From: Fimbriimonadaceae bacterium
GTDB lineage: Bacteria; Armatimonadota; Fimbriimonadia; Fimbriimonadales; Fimbriimonadaceae
Assembly: GCA_019187105.1 (NCBI GenBank)
Contig: JABAQM010000001.1
Location: 186,001 to 250,000 of the forward strand
Length of the DNA stretch: 64,000 nucleotides
Reading direction: 5' to 3'
In this document: positions 37,677-46,320 of the stretch, one piece after another
Numbering within the stretch: position 1 is the first letter of the stretch
Layout: each line of letters begins with the position of its first letter
Made by a program: the position numbers and the translations under genes
The notes under the pieces: model-generated
What the model was told of the DNA's origin: nothing
The model's input: only the letters and a program-made list of their open reading frames with translations
Databases searched by the model: none

Positions 37677-39442
37677 CGAGACTTCATTGGATCGCCATTG
37701 GAACCGTTCTCTTTGGAGGAACCGCGGTTGCACTCGTCGTTGATGATGGGTCGCTCCTGCTGCAGCGTACGACTCCCGGAAATCAGCAGGTTGGGCATGT
37801 CAACGTTTCCGGAAGGATTCGTGCCGGCACGTTTAGCGGAGTCGCCAGCGGATTGACGAACATCCCGGCCAACGCACTCACCGGAACCGTCGCCGACGCG
37901 CGACTCTCGTCTAACGTTGCCAAGCTTGGGGGCACGCAGGTCTTTACCGGGTCAAACCGATTCCTCGAAGGAACCGCCGCGTTTGAGGGCTTTCCAGCCT
38001 TCTCAGTCACTTCGGCCAACGTCATTCCCAATCTAAACGTCGATAAGCTCGATGGAAATGACTCCACCGACTTCCTGACTTCCAATCTTGGACAGCTCTT
38101 GGACGAGGGTCGCTTTAACCTAACGGGCTCCCACAATGTGGGGATTGTGCGTGGCATCGCCCAAGGGTCCGGCGACGACGCCTGCGGTGTCCTCGGCAGT
38201 TCCGAAAAAGGGGCCGGCATCCGTGGCGCTGGCACCGGCACCGGGTGGGGAGGACATTTCACAGGAGGCAAGGGCCTTTTCTGCAGCAATCTTGTTCAAG
38301 GCGGCTCTTCGTCGGTTGCCGCTCTCGTTCTTGACTCCACAACAGGCTTAAAAATGGGGCTCTCAGGAACCACTGCAACCAACCAATTCGGAATTGGCAT
38401 CGGAGCTGGGACGTTCAAGGCCATGCAGGTGAGTACGAGTAAATCCACAGGCAACATCGTGATCGGTATTGGTCCTGGCGCTTCGCTGACCGAAGTGCTC
38501 CGCATCAAGGGCACGGGAAACGTCGGCATCGGAACCAACAATCCCGGATCGCTGCTTGATGTCGACGGCTCGGTCAAGGTCCCAAGTCTGAAAGTGACCG
38601 ACGGAGCTGCACCCTCAACGGTTCTTAACACGGCCAACGCTGCGGGGGATACCAATTGGGGTCAAGTTAACTCAAACAGGCTCTCTTCGGATCGGAACTC
38701 GCTCAGCAAGGTGTCGAACAACATTTGGACCGTTAACAGTTCGGGTGATTTGCGAAGCACCGCCAAATATATGTCGCTGAGAGGCAGTAACGCCTATACC
38801 GTTCATCTCAATCCTGGAACCAGCGGAGAGCAAGGTTTCCTGGAGACCCGAGGTCCAGCCGGCGCCGTGGCTTGTACGACCACGACATATCTTGGAGGGG
38901 GCGTCCCGATTCCCAGTTTAGTCGTTAAGGATGGCGTCGAAAAGGCACGGATGTATGTGGAGTTTCGGGGATTTGGCTATAAAGGCATTCTCGAAGCTGA
39001 GGAGAAAAACTTCAGGGTCATCGACCCCGAAGATCCGGCGATGGACCTTCTCTACACGTGCCTTGAGGGGCCTGAGGCGGCTATGGTCGTCAGAGGCACG
39101 GCGCAGGTTGTGAACGGCGAAGGGCATGTGACCTTCCCTGAACACTTCGAAAAGCTCGCCGCTGCCGGCACCGTCACCGTCACCCTCCAGCCACGGTCCC
39201 GCCATTCCCGGGGACTCGGGTGCGATCAGGTTTCGACGAGCGGGTTTGCTGCCTTCGAACTAAAGAGCGGCAAGGGCTCATACTCGTTCGACTGGGAAGC
39301 CAAAGCGGTGCGAAAGGGGTACGAAGACTATCAGCCCGTTCGTGCGTGGGACCATGGCAATCAGCCGGGTGACAAGCAGGCAAGGTGGAACGCCCGCCTG
39401 CGGTCGATCTCGGCCAGACAAGCGAAAGGCCCTGCACGATAA
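37673..39442 (+). CDS. Secreted fibre-like repeat protein, paralogue 3
   Basis: This 589-residue protein has a hydrophobic leader (MTRLHWIAIGTVLFGGTAVALV) that differs from the first two. The family motif LQRTTPGNQQVGHVNVSG then follows, with ADARLSSNVAKLGGTQVFTGS, repeats such as GAGIRGAGTGTGWGGHF, and the conserved C-terminal domain (LLYTCLEGPEAAMVVRG ... VRKGYEDYQPVRAW). ATGA overlap with paralogue 2 and TGGAGG upstream indicate coupled translation. The frame is open from 37607 but that start would lack the signal sequence. Confidence 0.75.
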   Translation: MTRLHWIAIGTVLFGGTAVALVVDDGSLLLQRTTPGNQQVGHVNVSGRIRAGTFSGVASGLTNIPANALTGTVADARLSSNVAKLGGTQVFTGSNRFLEGTAAFEGFPAFSVTSANVIPNLNVDKLDGNDSTDFLTSNLGQLLDEGRFNLTGSHNVGIVRGIAQGSGDDACGVLGSSEKGAGIRGAGTGTGWGGHFTGGKGLFCSNLVQGGSSSVAALVLDSTTGLKMGLSGTTATNQFGIGIGAGTFKAMQVSTSKSTGNIVIGIGPGASLTEVLRIKGTGNVGIGTNNPGSLLDVDGSVKVPSLKVTDGAAPSTVLNTANAAGDTNWGQVNSNRLSSDRNSLSKVSNNIWTVNSSGDLRSTAKYMSLRGSNAYTVHLNPGTSGEQGFLETRGPAGAVACTTTTYLGGGVPIPSLVVKDGVEKARMYVEFRGFGYKGILEAEEKNFRVIDPEDPAMDLLYTCLEGPEAAMVVRGTAQVVNGEGHVTFPEHFEKLAAAGTVTVTLQPRSRHSRGLGCDQVSTSGFAAFELKSGKGSYSFDWEAKAVRKGYEDYQPVRAWDHGNQPGDKQARWNARLRSISARQAKGPAR

Positions 39443-39720
39443 AGGAACCTTCCCCCTCGACCGGGGGGCCGGGATGGAGGCGATCGCCAAACCCGAACGC
39501 CTCCTTCCTAAATGGAGGGCGAGCCTCCCGGCGAGCCATGCGAGTCCGCGCGCTTCAGGGCCGTGACTTCCCTCCTGTCCCCAACCGAAACCCAACACCA
39601 GTATCCCGATCCCCAAAAAGCCCCTTCCCCCTCGACGGGGGAAGGCCGGAGTGGGGGTGATTGCCGGAACCCGATCCCCGCCATCCCCTCCACGTGTCTC
39701 CTAACCCAGGCACCCGTCTA
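39443..39720. repeat. Intergenic hairpin-repeat region
   Basis: This stretch has no gene. It has two copies of a palindromic element: CCTTCCCCCTCGAC-CGGGGG at 39448 and CCTTCCCCC-TCGAC-GGGGGAAGG at 39628-39650, the second followed by CCGGAGTGGGGGTGATTGCC. Between them (39511-39536) is a box starting AATGGAGGGCGAGCCTCCCG. The same elements recur at 41217, 42966 (partial), 48797 and 49708 in this window, always outside genes. They look like dispersed REP/MITE-like elements. Confidence 0.7.
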
Positions 39721-39723
39721 ACA

Positions 39724-39766
39724 TGTGATCCAGATCACACCATTCCAATCAACCGTGCAATATAGT
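39724..39766 (+). promoter_or_regulatory. CRP-type site and -10 element before the papain-family protease
   Basis: TGTGA-TCCAGA-TCACA (39724-39739) is an exact TGTGA-N6-TCACA CRP site. TATAGT (39761-39766) fits a -10 hexamer. With a start about 7 nt downstream (39773), the site centre lies at -41.5, the classic class II activator position. The ATG with its GGAGGAGGAG follows 24 nt later. The Crp-family protein itself is not in the window. Confidence 0.65.
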
Positions 39767-39796
39767 AGCCACGCTGATTGACCGAGGAGGAGGAAA

Positions 39797-41197
39797 ATGA
39801 AGAACCTGAAACATGTAGCAATCATCGCCTACGCCGCAGGCTTGGCTGTGATTCTTGCGTCGCCGTCCGTCGTAGGCTGTGGCGGCGGCGGAACCAACAC
39901 CACGGGCGGGACCGGCACGACCGGCGGTCAAGACGACCACCTATTTGGTTCGCTGGGAGTCGAGCAAGGGACCATTGACAACGCGCCGGGCTCGCTGATT
40001 TTTGGTAACGGATCGGGAAGTACCAATGTCGACCTCTCGACCGATCCGGCAATGCCGGCTATGGGCAATCAGAGGCGGCTCCCATCCTGCGTTGCCTGGA
40101 CGATCGGGAATGGGCTCGCGACCTACGAGGCGGCAAAGGCATCCGGCCAGCCGCCGAATTCTAACGATCGAATAGCCAGCCCCATCGATCTCTATGTGAA
40201 AACGTTGTCCTCTATGACCGACTCGGGTATGCAAGGCGTCACCTGCCAAAGCGGCTCGCTGGGGGAACATGCGATGAACGTCTTGGTCCGGTACGGCGTG
40301 GCCAGCGAGGCCGAGATGCCGTATGTCGAAGCTTGCATCAATCCGTCGTCGGCACAAACCTTTCGGCTGAAAAGCACGCGCTTCGTTCGGCCGAGCGACG
40401 TCGACGTGATCAAGAACCTGCTCGAAAACGGGCATCCCGTCGCCTTGATGGCCGATACTTACACAGACTTTCAGGAGTGGGGCAGAAACGTAGCCGAGGG
40501 GCAGGTCTACCAGGGCAGCGGGGTAGTAAATCCGCTGGGCAAGCATGCGATGTTGATCGTGGGCTACAGCGACAGCAAGGGCGCCTTTAAGATTCGCAAC
40601 AGCTGGGGCACCGGCTGGGGCAATGGCGGATACTTCTGGATGTCCTACGCCACATTTGCGGCCACCGCAATAGGCTGCTTCGCCGCCGACCAAGGCGGAA
40701 CGACCGACCCGACTCCGCCGCCGGGATCGCAGGTGACCTTCAGCGCGTTCGATTCCGTCCAGTACCGCAGCTATTCGTCCGGCATCTACTATATCGTGCA
40801 CCCGTTTCAGCTGAGCGAGCCGGCATTTATCACTCGCGGCAGGCTCATATACGAGGACAACGGGGCCTCGACCCCTTGGTTCCAGGTCAACTTTTGGATC
40901 TCTGCATCCTATGCCTGGTGGGCCCAACAGATACGGTTCCCTCAGGGGCAATACAGCATGGAGATCGAAGGCGTAAAGCGCGACGGCCAGCCGTTCACGC
41001 TGAAAGGCACGGCCGCGCTGCATGACGGCGGCTGGACCCGTAACGGCGAGAACGTTGGCCATGTGGAAGCCTCGCGCGCCGATCAGGAGGCGATCCGATC
41101 GTTGCCGAAGGGTCGCGAAGGCCAGCCCTCCCTCGGCCCCGGCCAGCAAGTCGTCGTCAACGGTCACCTCGTGACGCTCGTCTCGCGGCAGCCTTAA
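39797..41197 (+). CDS. Papain-family (C1) cysteine protease, predicted lipoprotein
   Basis: This 466-residue protein has a signal peptide ending VVGCGGGG, a likely lipobox Cys (about residue 32), and a Gly/Thr-rich spacer. The C1 catalytic parts are in order: RLPSCVAWTIGN with the nucleophilic Cys (about 97), GKHAMLIVGY with the His, and IRNSWGTGWGNGGYFWMSY with the Asn/Trp. A C-terminal beta domain of about 170 residues follows (from PPPGSQVTFSAFD). Papain-like proteases cut proteins, and here the site is the cell surface. It lies next to the fibre paralogues, so fibre processing is a reasonable guess. A strong Shine-Dalgarno and a CRP-type promoter precede it. Confidence 0.88.
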   Translation: MKNLKHVAIIAYAAGLAVILASPSVVGCGGGGTNTTGGTGTTGGQDDHLFGSLGVEQGTIDNAPGSLIFGNGSGSTNVDLSTDPAMPAMGNQRRLPSCVAWTIGNGLATYEAAKASGQPPNSNDRIASPIDLYVKTLSSMTDSGMQGVTCQSGSLGEHAMNVLVRYGVASEAEMPYVEACINPSSAQTFRLKSTRFVRPSDVDVIKNLLENGHPVALMADTYTDFQEWGRNVAEGQVYQGSGVVNPLGKHAMLIVGYSDSKGAFKIRNSWGTGWGNGGYFWMSYATFAATAIGCFAADQGGTTDPTPPPGSQVTFSAFDSVQYRSYSSGIYYIVHPFQLSEPAFITRGRLIYEDNGASTPWFQVNFWISASYAWWAQQIRFPQGQYSMEIEGVKRDGQPFTLKGTAALHDGGWTRNGENVGHVEASRADQEAIRSLPKGREGQPSLGPGQQVVVNGHLVTLVSRQP

Positions 41198-41675
41198 CCG
41201 TGTCATCCCGACCCCCCTTTCCTCCTGGACGGGGAAAGGTCGGGGTGGGGGTAGGTGGTCGCCAAAGCCAAACGTGCGTCCCAATGGAGGGCGAGCCTCC
41301 CGACCTGCATCTTGGTCCACGGCCTCATCGTACGCGCCAATACCAAAGGCCCAACGGGCCACAATCCGATAGCCCAAGGAACACCCTGGGAACGCGGCCA
41401 CCGAAAAAGAAGCCCTGTGAGGGCGTAAATCCAAAGGCGAGCCCGCTTTCAAAGAAACGAGGCCTCGGTTATCAGGATTACTTCGCAATTAAATGTTACA
41501 GACACGTTCAAACTTCGGTACATGCGACTGCAATTCCGCCACCGCGTGCAATCCGCGGGATGAGGAGGGGGTTTAGGCGGGTGGAGCCCCAGGGACCGGA
41601 CACGAGCAACCGATCCCATACATTCAAAGGACGGCCAGCGACCATCCACGGTCTGGTACCCCCTGCGGACGACAC
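41198..41675. repeat. Repeat-rich intergenic region with REP-like and planctomycete-type repeats
   Basis: There is no supported gene in this 478-bp gap. At 41217-41263 lies another copy of the CCTTTCC...GGAAAGG hairpin element, followed at 41285 by the AATGGAGGGCGAGCCTCCCG box. At about 41352-41435 is a set of short stems: GCCCAACGGGC, then AGCCCAAGG...CCCTGGGA, then AGCCCTGTGAGGGCG. These match in form the repeated stems I recall from Planctomycetes and Acidobacteria intergenic repeats. The rest shows nothing. Confidence 0.6.
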
Positions 41676-42884
41676 CTACCCGCCGGAAGCTGGATTGCCA
41701 AAAATCGTGAACTGGAATTGGTTGTCCACGGCCGCCCCTGCGGTAGACCACATGTTCACACGGCACTCCACGCCGGCGTCGGTGACTGTCCCGAATCGCG
41801 CACTTGAGCTGACCGCCGTGACGACCACGGTGTGGACCGTGTTTGAATAGGATTCCCCTGTCACCGTGATATCGTACAGCCCCGTGCCCGCCTTGGTCAC
41901 CGTGAAGTTGCCCGTTCCGCTCAGGATGCCGCCGGTGGAATTCACGACCCCATAAGCTATGGGCACCACCGCCTTGAACGTGTCTGCCACAGTCTCCCGA
42001 TAGAGGAACCCCGACATGGTCATGCATCGGATCGGTCCTGCCACCTCGACATACCGATTGGAGGGGGTGTTCATGAAGTATCCGCCAGGAACCGCGCTCC
42101 CGGCGCCGTGGCCGCGGACGCCGGCGCCGTTGGCAACGTTGGAAATGCCGGCCACGCCGTAACCGTCGCTGATGAGGCCATTGCTGCCCGCCTGTCCGTA
42201 CAAGGCATTTCCGTCGGTGGTGAAGGCACTGATCGCGTCGGCCACCGTGTTCGTGACGGAGAATGCGGTCTGGACGTTGTTGTTCGCCCCGCTATAAGGC
42301 AGCCGGAACGTCTCATCCAGGCCCGGCCTCCAACTCCCAGCAAAAAATTTGAGCACATGCTCTTCCCCGGGGGCGGTTGAACTGATCGGGACTCCCTGCA
42401 GCCCATCCACCTTGGCCGTACCCAGCGGGCCAACGAGGTCCCCGCCGATGGTCAGTCGGGCGTCCGGCACCGTTCCCGTAGCCAATCTGCTTGCATTGAG
42501 ATTGGTGAGCAGCTGCCCATCTCCGGTAAAGGAATTGGAAGCGTTGGTCAAATTGTTCACACCGCTAAACGTGTTGGTGGCGTTCAGCCGGGGGACATTG
42601 CCGCTCAGGCGGGCGTCTGCCACGAGGCCGCTGGCGAGATTCCCGGCATCCAGGTTGGTGATGCCCTGCCCACTTCCCTCCAACTGACCGGACTTCGTCT
42701 TACCCGACACATTGATGTGCCCCGTCTGTTGCACCCCTGGCGTCGTGGATTGCAGGTTGACGTAGGGCAGGGCTTGGACAGCCTGGGCGATCGCGGGCTG
42801 ACTCCGGACGAGGAGGAGGCAGGCGCCGGTCCCCAAGAACGACAAGGCGACGACCTGCAAGCGATCGGAATGACTTAAAGGCAT
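41676..42884 (-). CDS. Secreted fibre-like protein, paralogue 4 (lacks C-terminal domain)
   Basis: This 402-residue protein starts with a hydrophobic leader (LQVVALSFLGTGACLLL). The family motif LQSTTPGVQQTGHINVSG follows. Tail-fibre-like units come next (VADARLSGNVPRLNATNTFSG, VPDARLTIGG) and a GVAGISNVANGAGVRGHGAG repeat. It then diverges: a beta domain ends FQFTIFGNPASGG, and the EGPEAAM domain of the other three is missing. It is inverted relative to them, across the protease gene. Either it lost the domain or it carries a different tip. Confidence 0.72.
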   Translation of the reverse strand: MPLSHSDRLQVVALSFLGTGACLLLVRSQPAIAQAVQALPYVNLQSTTPGVQQTGHINVSGKTKSGQLEGSGQGITNLDAGNLASGLVADARLSGNVPRLNATNTFSGVNNLTNASNSFTGDGQLLTNLNASRLATGTVPDARLTIGGDLVGPLGTAKVDGLQGVPISSTAPGEEHVLKFFAGSWRPGLDETFRLPYSGANNNVQTAFSVTNTVADAISAFTTDGNALYGQAGSNGLISDGYGVAGISNVANGAGVRGHGAGSAVPGGYFMNTPSNRYVEVAGPIRCMTMSGFLYRETVADTFKAVVPIAYGVVNSTGGILSGTGNFTVTKAGTGLYDITVTGESYSNTVHTVVVTAVSSSARFGTVTDAGVECRVNMWSTAGAAVDNQFQFTIFGNPASGG

Positions 42885-43102
42885 GACCTAGTATTGCAAC
42901 ACCCTGCCCGCAAACGACCTATTACTTTTGCAGATTTGGCGGGGCTAGACCAGGGCTGCGTGGGCGACGGGGGAGGGTCGGGGATCGTGGTGATCGCAAA
43001 CCGTTAACCCCCGGCGTATCAGCCCGAACGCCGACCGTCATCACGGCAGGCGAGCCATGGCCAGAGCGGAACTTTCCGTCTACAAGACTGCCCCGCAAGG
43101 GC
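42885..43102. repeat. Intergenic region with degenerate hairpin element
   Basis: This gap has no gene. It contains GCGACGGGGGAGGGTCGGGGATCGTGGTGATCGC in parts (42961-42994), a degenerate copy of the CCTTCCCCC element's right arm, and GGCGAGCCATGGCC (about 43050), part of the GGAGGGCGAGCC box. No terminator is obvious. Confidence 0.45.
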
Positions 43103-43879
43103 CTATCCGAAGCGTCCGCTAACGTAATCCTTCGTACTGGCGTGGGTCGGGTCGTTGAAGACCTGCCTGCTTTCGCCAGCTTCGACCAACTCGCCGAACA
43201 TGAAGAACGCGGCATGGTGGCTTATGCGCTCGGCTTGCTGCAGGTTGTGCGTAACCACCACCAAGGTGTGGTCTTGCGAGAGCTTAACAATGAGCTCCTC
43301 GATTTTTGCGGTGCTGATGGGATCGAGGGCGCTGCAAGGCTCGTCCATCAAGATCACTTCCGGCTTGACGGCAAGCATCCGGGCGATGCAAAGGCGCTGC
43401 TGCTGGCCGCCCGATAGCGCCAGGCCGGATTTCCGACGAAGGTCGTCCTTCACCTCGCCCCAGAGTGCCGCTTCCCGAAGGGCGCTTTCGACAATCCCTT
43501 CCAGCTCGCTTCCCTTCATGCCATAGTGCATCCGCGGTCCGAGGGCCACGTTCTCGAAAATGGTCTTTGGAAAGGGATTCGGCTTTTGAAAGACCATTCC
43601 CACGTTGCGGCGTAGCGACAGCAGATCGGTCTTCCGCTCGTAGGGGTCGCGGCCAAGTACGCGAATGGATCCCCTGGCCCTGAACCCTGGAATGCGGTCG
43701 TTCATCCGGTTGAGCGTCCGCAGGAACGTACTCTTCCCGCAGCCGCTCGGCCCGATCAGGGACGTCACCTGTCGGTGGGCGATCTCGACGTGTATGCGGT
43801 GGAGCGCTTGCTTCTCGCCATAAAAGACGTCGAGGTCGCGAACGGAAACGGCAGTGGACGTGTCGGTTTTTACTTGCAT
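43103..43879 (-). CDS. pstB: Phosphate ABC transporter ATPase PstB
   Basis: This 258-residue ABC ATPase of the high-affinity phosphate uptake system is last in the operon. Walker A is GPSGCGKST, the signature is LSGGQQQR, and Walker B is [13 protein letters not shown]. The H-loop is TLVVVTHN, and [17 protein letters not shown] is typical PstB. It starts one base inside the pstA stop. PhoU, which often follows, is absent here. Confidence 0.97.
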   Translation of the reverse strand: MQVKTDTSTAVSVRDLDVFYGEKQALHRIHVEIAHRQVTSLIGPSGCGKSTFLRTLNRMNDRIPGFRARGSIRVLGRDPYERKTDLLSLRRNVGMVFQKPNPFPKTIFENVALGPRMHYGMKGSELEGIVESALREAALWGEVKDDLRRKSGLALSGGQQQRLCIARMLAVKPEVILMDEPCSALDPISTAKIEELIVKLSQDHTLVVVTHNLQQAERISHHAAFFMFGELVEAGESRQVFNDPTHASTKDYVSGRFG

Positions 43880-44781
43880 CAGCTTTGGGCGAATTTACGG
43901 AGTCGAGAGCGCACGATGATGGCGCCGAGATTGATGAAGAGAACAAGTAGCAGAAGGCTAAGGCATGTGCCCCAAATGATCCGCTCCGGAATCACGCCGC
44001 CCTGGCGATAGCCTTCGGCTAGGTGATAGGGCAGATTAGCCACGGGTTGGTGAAGCGTCTCCCAACCGAACACCAGGGGACCGCTCGAAAAGTAGATGCC
44101 GGCGGTGAGGAGAATCGGTGGCGCCTCGCCCGCCGCCCTCCCCGTCGAGAGCACGACCCCAGTCAGGATGCCCGGCATTGCATTCGGCAAAACCACCTTG
44201 GCCATCGTCTGCCATCGTGAAAGACCCAGGGCCAGAGAACCCTCCACCAAGGAATCCGGGACGGCCTTGATCGCTTGCTCGGTGGAGAGAATGATGACGG
44301 GCAGCGCCAGGAGGGACAATGTCAACCAACCCGCCATAAGGCTGACCCCCATTTTCATCATAATGACGAAGATCGCCAGGCCAAAGAGGCCATAAATGAT
44401 CGAAGGCGTACCGGCCAAACTCGTTACGCAAGCTCGCATCAAGCGTGTGATCGCGTTCTGCCCGGCATATTCGGCCAGACAGATGCCTCCCAAGATGCCG
44501 ATAGGCAGGACAATGATCAGCGTGCCTGCCATCAGCAGCAGCGAGCCGCGGATCATCGGCCAGATTCCGCCTCTTGACATCCCCTCGATCGGCGGCTGGG
44601 AAAGGAACTCCCACGTCATCGCGGGCAGGCCCCTTGCTACGATGTAGCCGATCAGGCAGAGGATCATCAGGGCGACGGCGATGCCCACCAGGGAGATTGA
44701 GCCGGCCCATAGCCCGTCCGCCCGCTTCCGTGCCCGGTCCCGGGCCGTGAGATCCGAGTGTTGCAAAACTAATGTCTCCAT
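43879..44781 (-). CDS. pstA: Phosphate ABC transporter permease PstA
   Basis: This 300-residue inner-membrane permease has about six membrane helices. Conserved parts are TWEFLSQPP near the start, [21 protein letters not shown], the EAA loop containing [30 protein letters not shown], and [11 protein letters not shown]. It overlaps pstC by 13 bp and pstB by 1 bp, so translation is coupled. Confidence 0.96.
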   Translation of the reverse strand: METLVLQHSDLTARDRARKRADGLWAGSISLVGIAVALMILCLIGYIVARGLPAMTWEFLSQPPIEGMSRGGIWPMIRGSLLLMAGTLIIVLPIGILGGICLAEYAGQNAITRLMRACVTSLAGTPSIIYGLFGLAIFVIMMKMGVSLMAGWLTLSLLALPVIILSTEQAIKAVPDSLVEGSLALGLSRWQTMAKVVLPNAMPGILTGVVLSTGRAAGEAPPILLTAGIYFSSGPLVFGWETLHQPVANLPYHLAEGYRQGGVIPERIIWGTCLSLLLLVLFINLGAIIVRSRLRKFAQS

Positions 44782-46247
44782 GCGGCTTGCCTCGCGTAGC
44801 GGAATCCGATCAGGTTAATGGCCAGCGTGATGACGAATAGGAGCAAGCCGACCATGAACAGGTGGCCGTAGTGGATGTCTTCGAAGGCGACGTTCCCCAT
44901 TTCGATCGCAATGGTGTCGGGCATACCGCGCGTGGACTCGACCAGGCCCTTGAACGCCCCGGCGACGCTGTCGATCCGTGGCATGGCGGGAGTGCCGCCG
45001 CTCAGCATCCAGATAATCATGGTTTCGCCGAAGGCGCGGGCCATGCCCAGCAGAACCGCTGCCACCATGCCCGCCTTGGCGGCGGGAAACACGATCGTCC
45101 TCAGCGTCTCGCGACGGGTTAGCCCGAGGGCGAATCCGCCATCGCGCATGCTGTTCGGCACATTTCGCAGCGCGTCCTCGCCTACCGTGGCGATCGTCGG
45201 AATCAGCAGCACGCCCATGACGATCGACGCGGTGAGCAACGATCGACCGGAGTCCACGCCGAGCATCGCCCCGAAGGCGTTCTGAATGCCCGGCGCCACC
45301 AGCATCAAACCGAAGTAGCCCAGGACAACCGTCGGCACCGATGCGAGCAGCTCGATCGTCGGCTTCAGCCACTCTCGTAGGCGTCCCGGCGCGAGTTCAG
45401 AAAGATAGACGGCGGTCGCAATGCCGATCGGCCCCGCGATCAACAAGGCGAGCGCGGTGATCGTCAGCGAGCTTAGAAGAAGTGGGACGACGCCATAACG
45501 CGGGTGGGCCAACGTGGGGCCCCAGTCGCTGGAAAAGAAGTTGCGAAGCGTGGCGAAGACCACGGTGGTGGTCGGTGTGGAGGTCACCTCGAAGACATAG
45601 CCGCTCATCCGCTCGGCATCGGTCTTGGCGACGAACGTCGGGAGCTCGATTGATCCCCGCTGACGGGTCTTCAGGTCGATGGTGAACGGCTCGACTTGCA
45701 CTCCGGCGGGCGCCCGCACCAGTCTCAACTTGAGATCGAATGGCGACCGGCTGGGATCGGCGCCCTCATCGGGCGCCCAGGAGATTGTCATCGTCTTCGC
45801 TTTGTATTCAGGGGTCGCAAAGGCGAGTAAGAGGAACTTCCGCCTCTCGCTCGCGGCTTGCGGGGCGCGCCAGTCATCCCGGTAGAGGTCGCCCGGACTG
45901 ACCCCGCGTAGGTCTCCGGTCAAGGGAGTTCCGGTCGCGCCCCCCGCAAAGCCGGCAAGGGTAGAAAGATCCGGCATCACGATGCCTTCTTCCTTGGCGT
46001 CGACGCCCTCGTCGCCCTCGGGGTGAGAGGTGACAACGGTGGCGTTGGGATCGAGTTCGATCGCTTCCGCGTTCGCATCGGTCGGCTGAAAGGCAAAACG
46101 GTAGCCCCACGTGAAGTCTTGCTTGAAGGCGTACTGCGACTCCTTAGCAAGATAGAACAGTAGGAGCGCCACGACCACCAGCACCAGAGCGCCGACCGTA
46201 TACACGAGGCTCTCCATAAGACGGTCGGTAATACGCAGCTTCTTCAT
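44769..46247 (-). CDS. pstC: Phosphate ABC transporter permease PstC with extracytoplasmic insertion
   Basis: This 492-residue permease is about 170-180 residues longer than the typical 300-320. The first helix (LVYTVGALVLVVVALLLFYLA) is followed by a hydrophilic insertion of about residues 50-232. The normal region then resumes at FFSSDWGPTLAHPRYGVVPLLL. The permease core has IATAVYLSELAP and the EAA loop (MRDGGFALGLTRRETLRTIVFPAAKAGM). The insertion lies where the usual loop faces outward, so it may touch PstS or the wall. The translation stop overlaps pstA. Confidence 0.94.
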   Translation of the reverse strand: MKKLRITDRLMESLVYTVGALVLVVVALLLFYLAKESQYAFKQDFTWGYRFAFQPTDANAEAIELDPNATVVTSHPEGDEGVDAKEEGIVMPDLSTLAGFAGGATGTPLTGDLRGVSPGDLYRDDWRAPQAASERRKFLLLAFATPEYKAKTMTISWAPDEGADPSRSPFDLKLRLVRAPAGVQVEPFTIDLKTRQRGSIELPTFVAKTDAERMSGYVFEVTSTPTTTVVFATLRNFFSSDWGPTLAHPRYGVVPLLLSSLTITALALLIAGPIGIATAVYLSELAPGRLREWLKPTIELLASVPTVVLGYFGLMLVAPGIQNAFGAMLGVDSGRSLLTASIVMGVLLIPTIATVGEDALRNVPNSMRDGGFALGLTRRETLRTIVFPAAKAGMVAAVLLGMARAFGETMIIWMLSGGTPAMPRIDSVAGAFKGLVESTRGMPDTIAIEMGNVAFEDIHYGHLFMVGLLLFVITLAINLIGFRYARQAAWRH

Positions 46248-46267
46248 CGGGGGCTCAAATCACCAAA

Positions 46268-46304
46268 GCCCTGCCGCCCCAGAACGAATCCTGGAGCGCA
46301 GGGC
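46268..46304 (-). promoter_or_regulatory. Strong hairpin between pstS and pstC
   Basis: GCCCTGC...GCAGGGC with an inner CCAG/CTGG stem forms a long hairpin with one bulge and one mismatch and an 8-nt loop. On the transcribed strand it is followed by TTTGGTGATTTG. It sits in the only sizable gap (73 bp) of the operon, where attenuation or mRNA processing would allow more PstS than permease, as is known in other pst operons. Confidence 0.6.
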
Positions 46305-46320
46305 AAGGCAGTGCCGACTT

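Noticed and set aside
39941-41488. 515-residue minus-strand frame
   Set aside because: It is the shadow of the papain-family gene on the other strand, which has all catalytic motifs, a signal peptide and a promoter.
41200-41850. 216-residue plus-strand frame
   Set aside because: It runs through the intergenic repeats and into the antiparallel fibre gene, is Pro/Arg-rich without domains, and has no ribosome binding site.
34044-42884. A prophage or tail-module origin of the fibre genes
   Set aside because: No integrase, terminase, capsid, portal, tape-measure or lysis gene is present, and all four proteins have secretion signals, which phage tail proteins lack.
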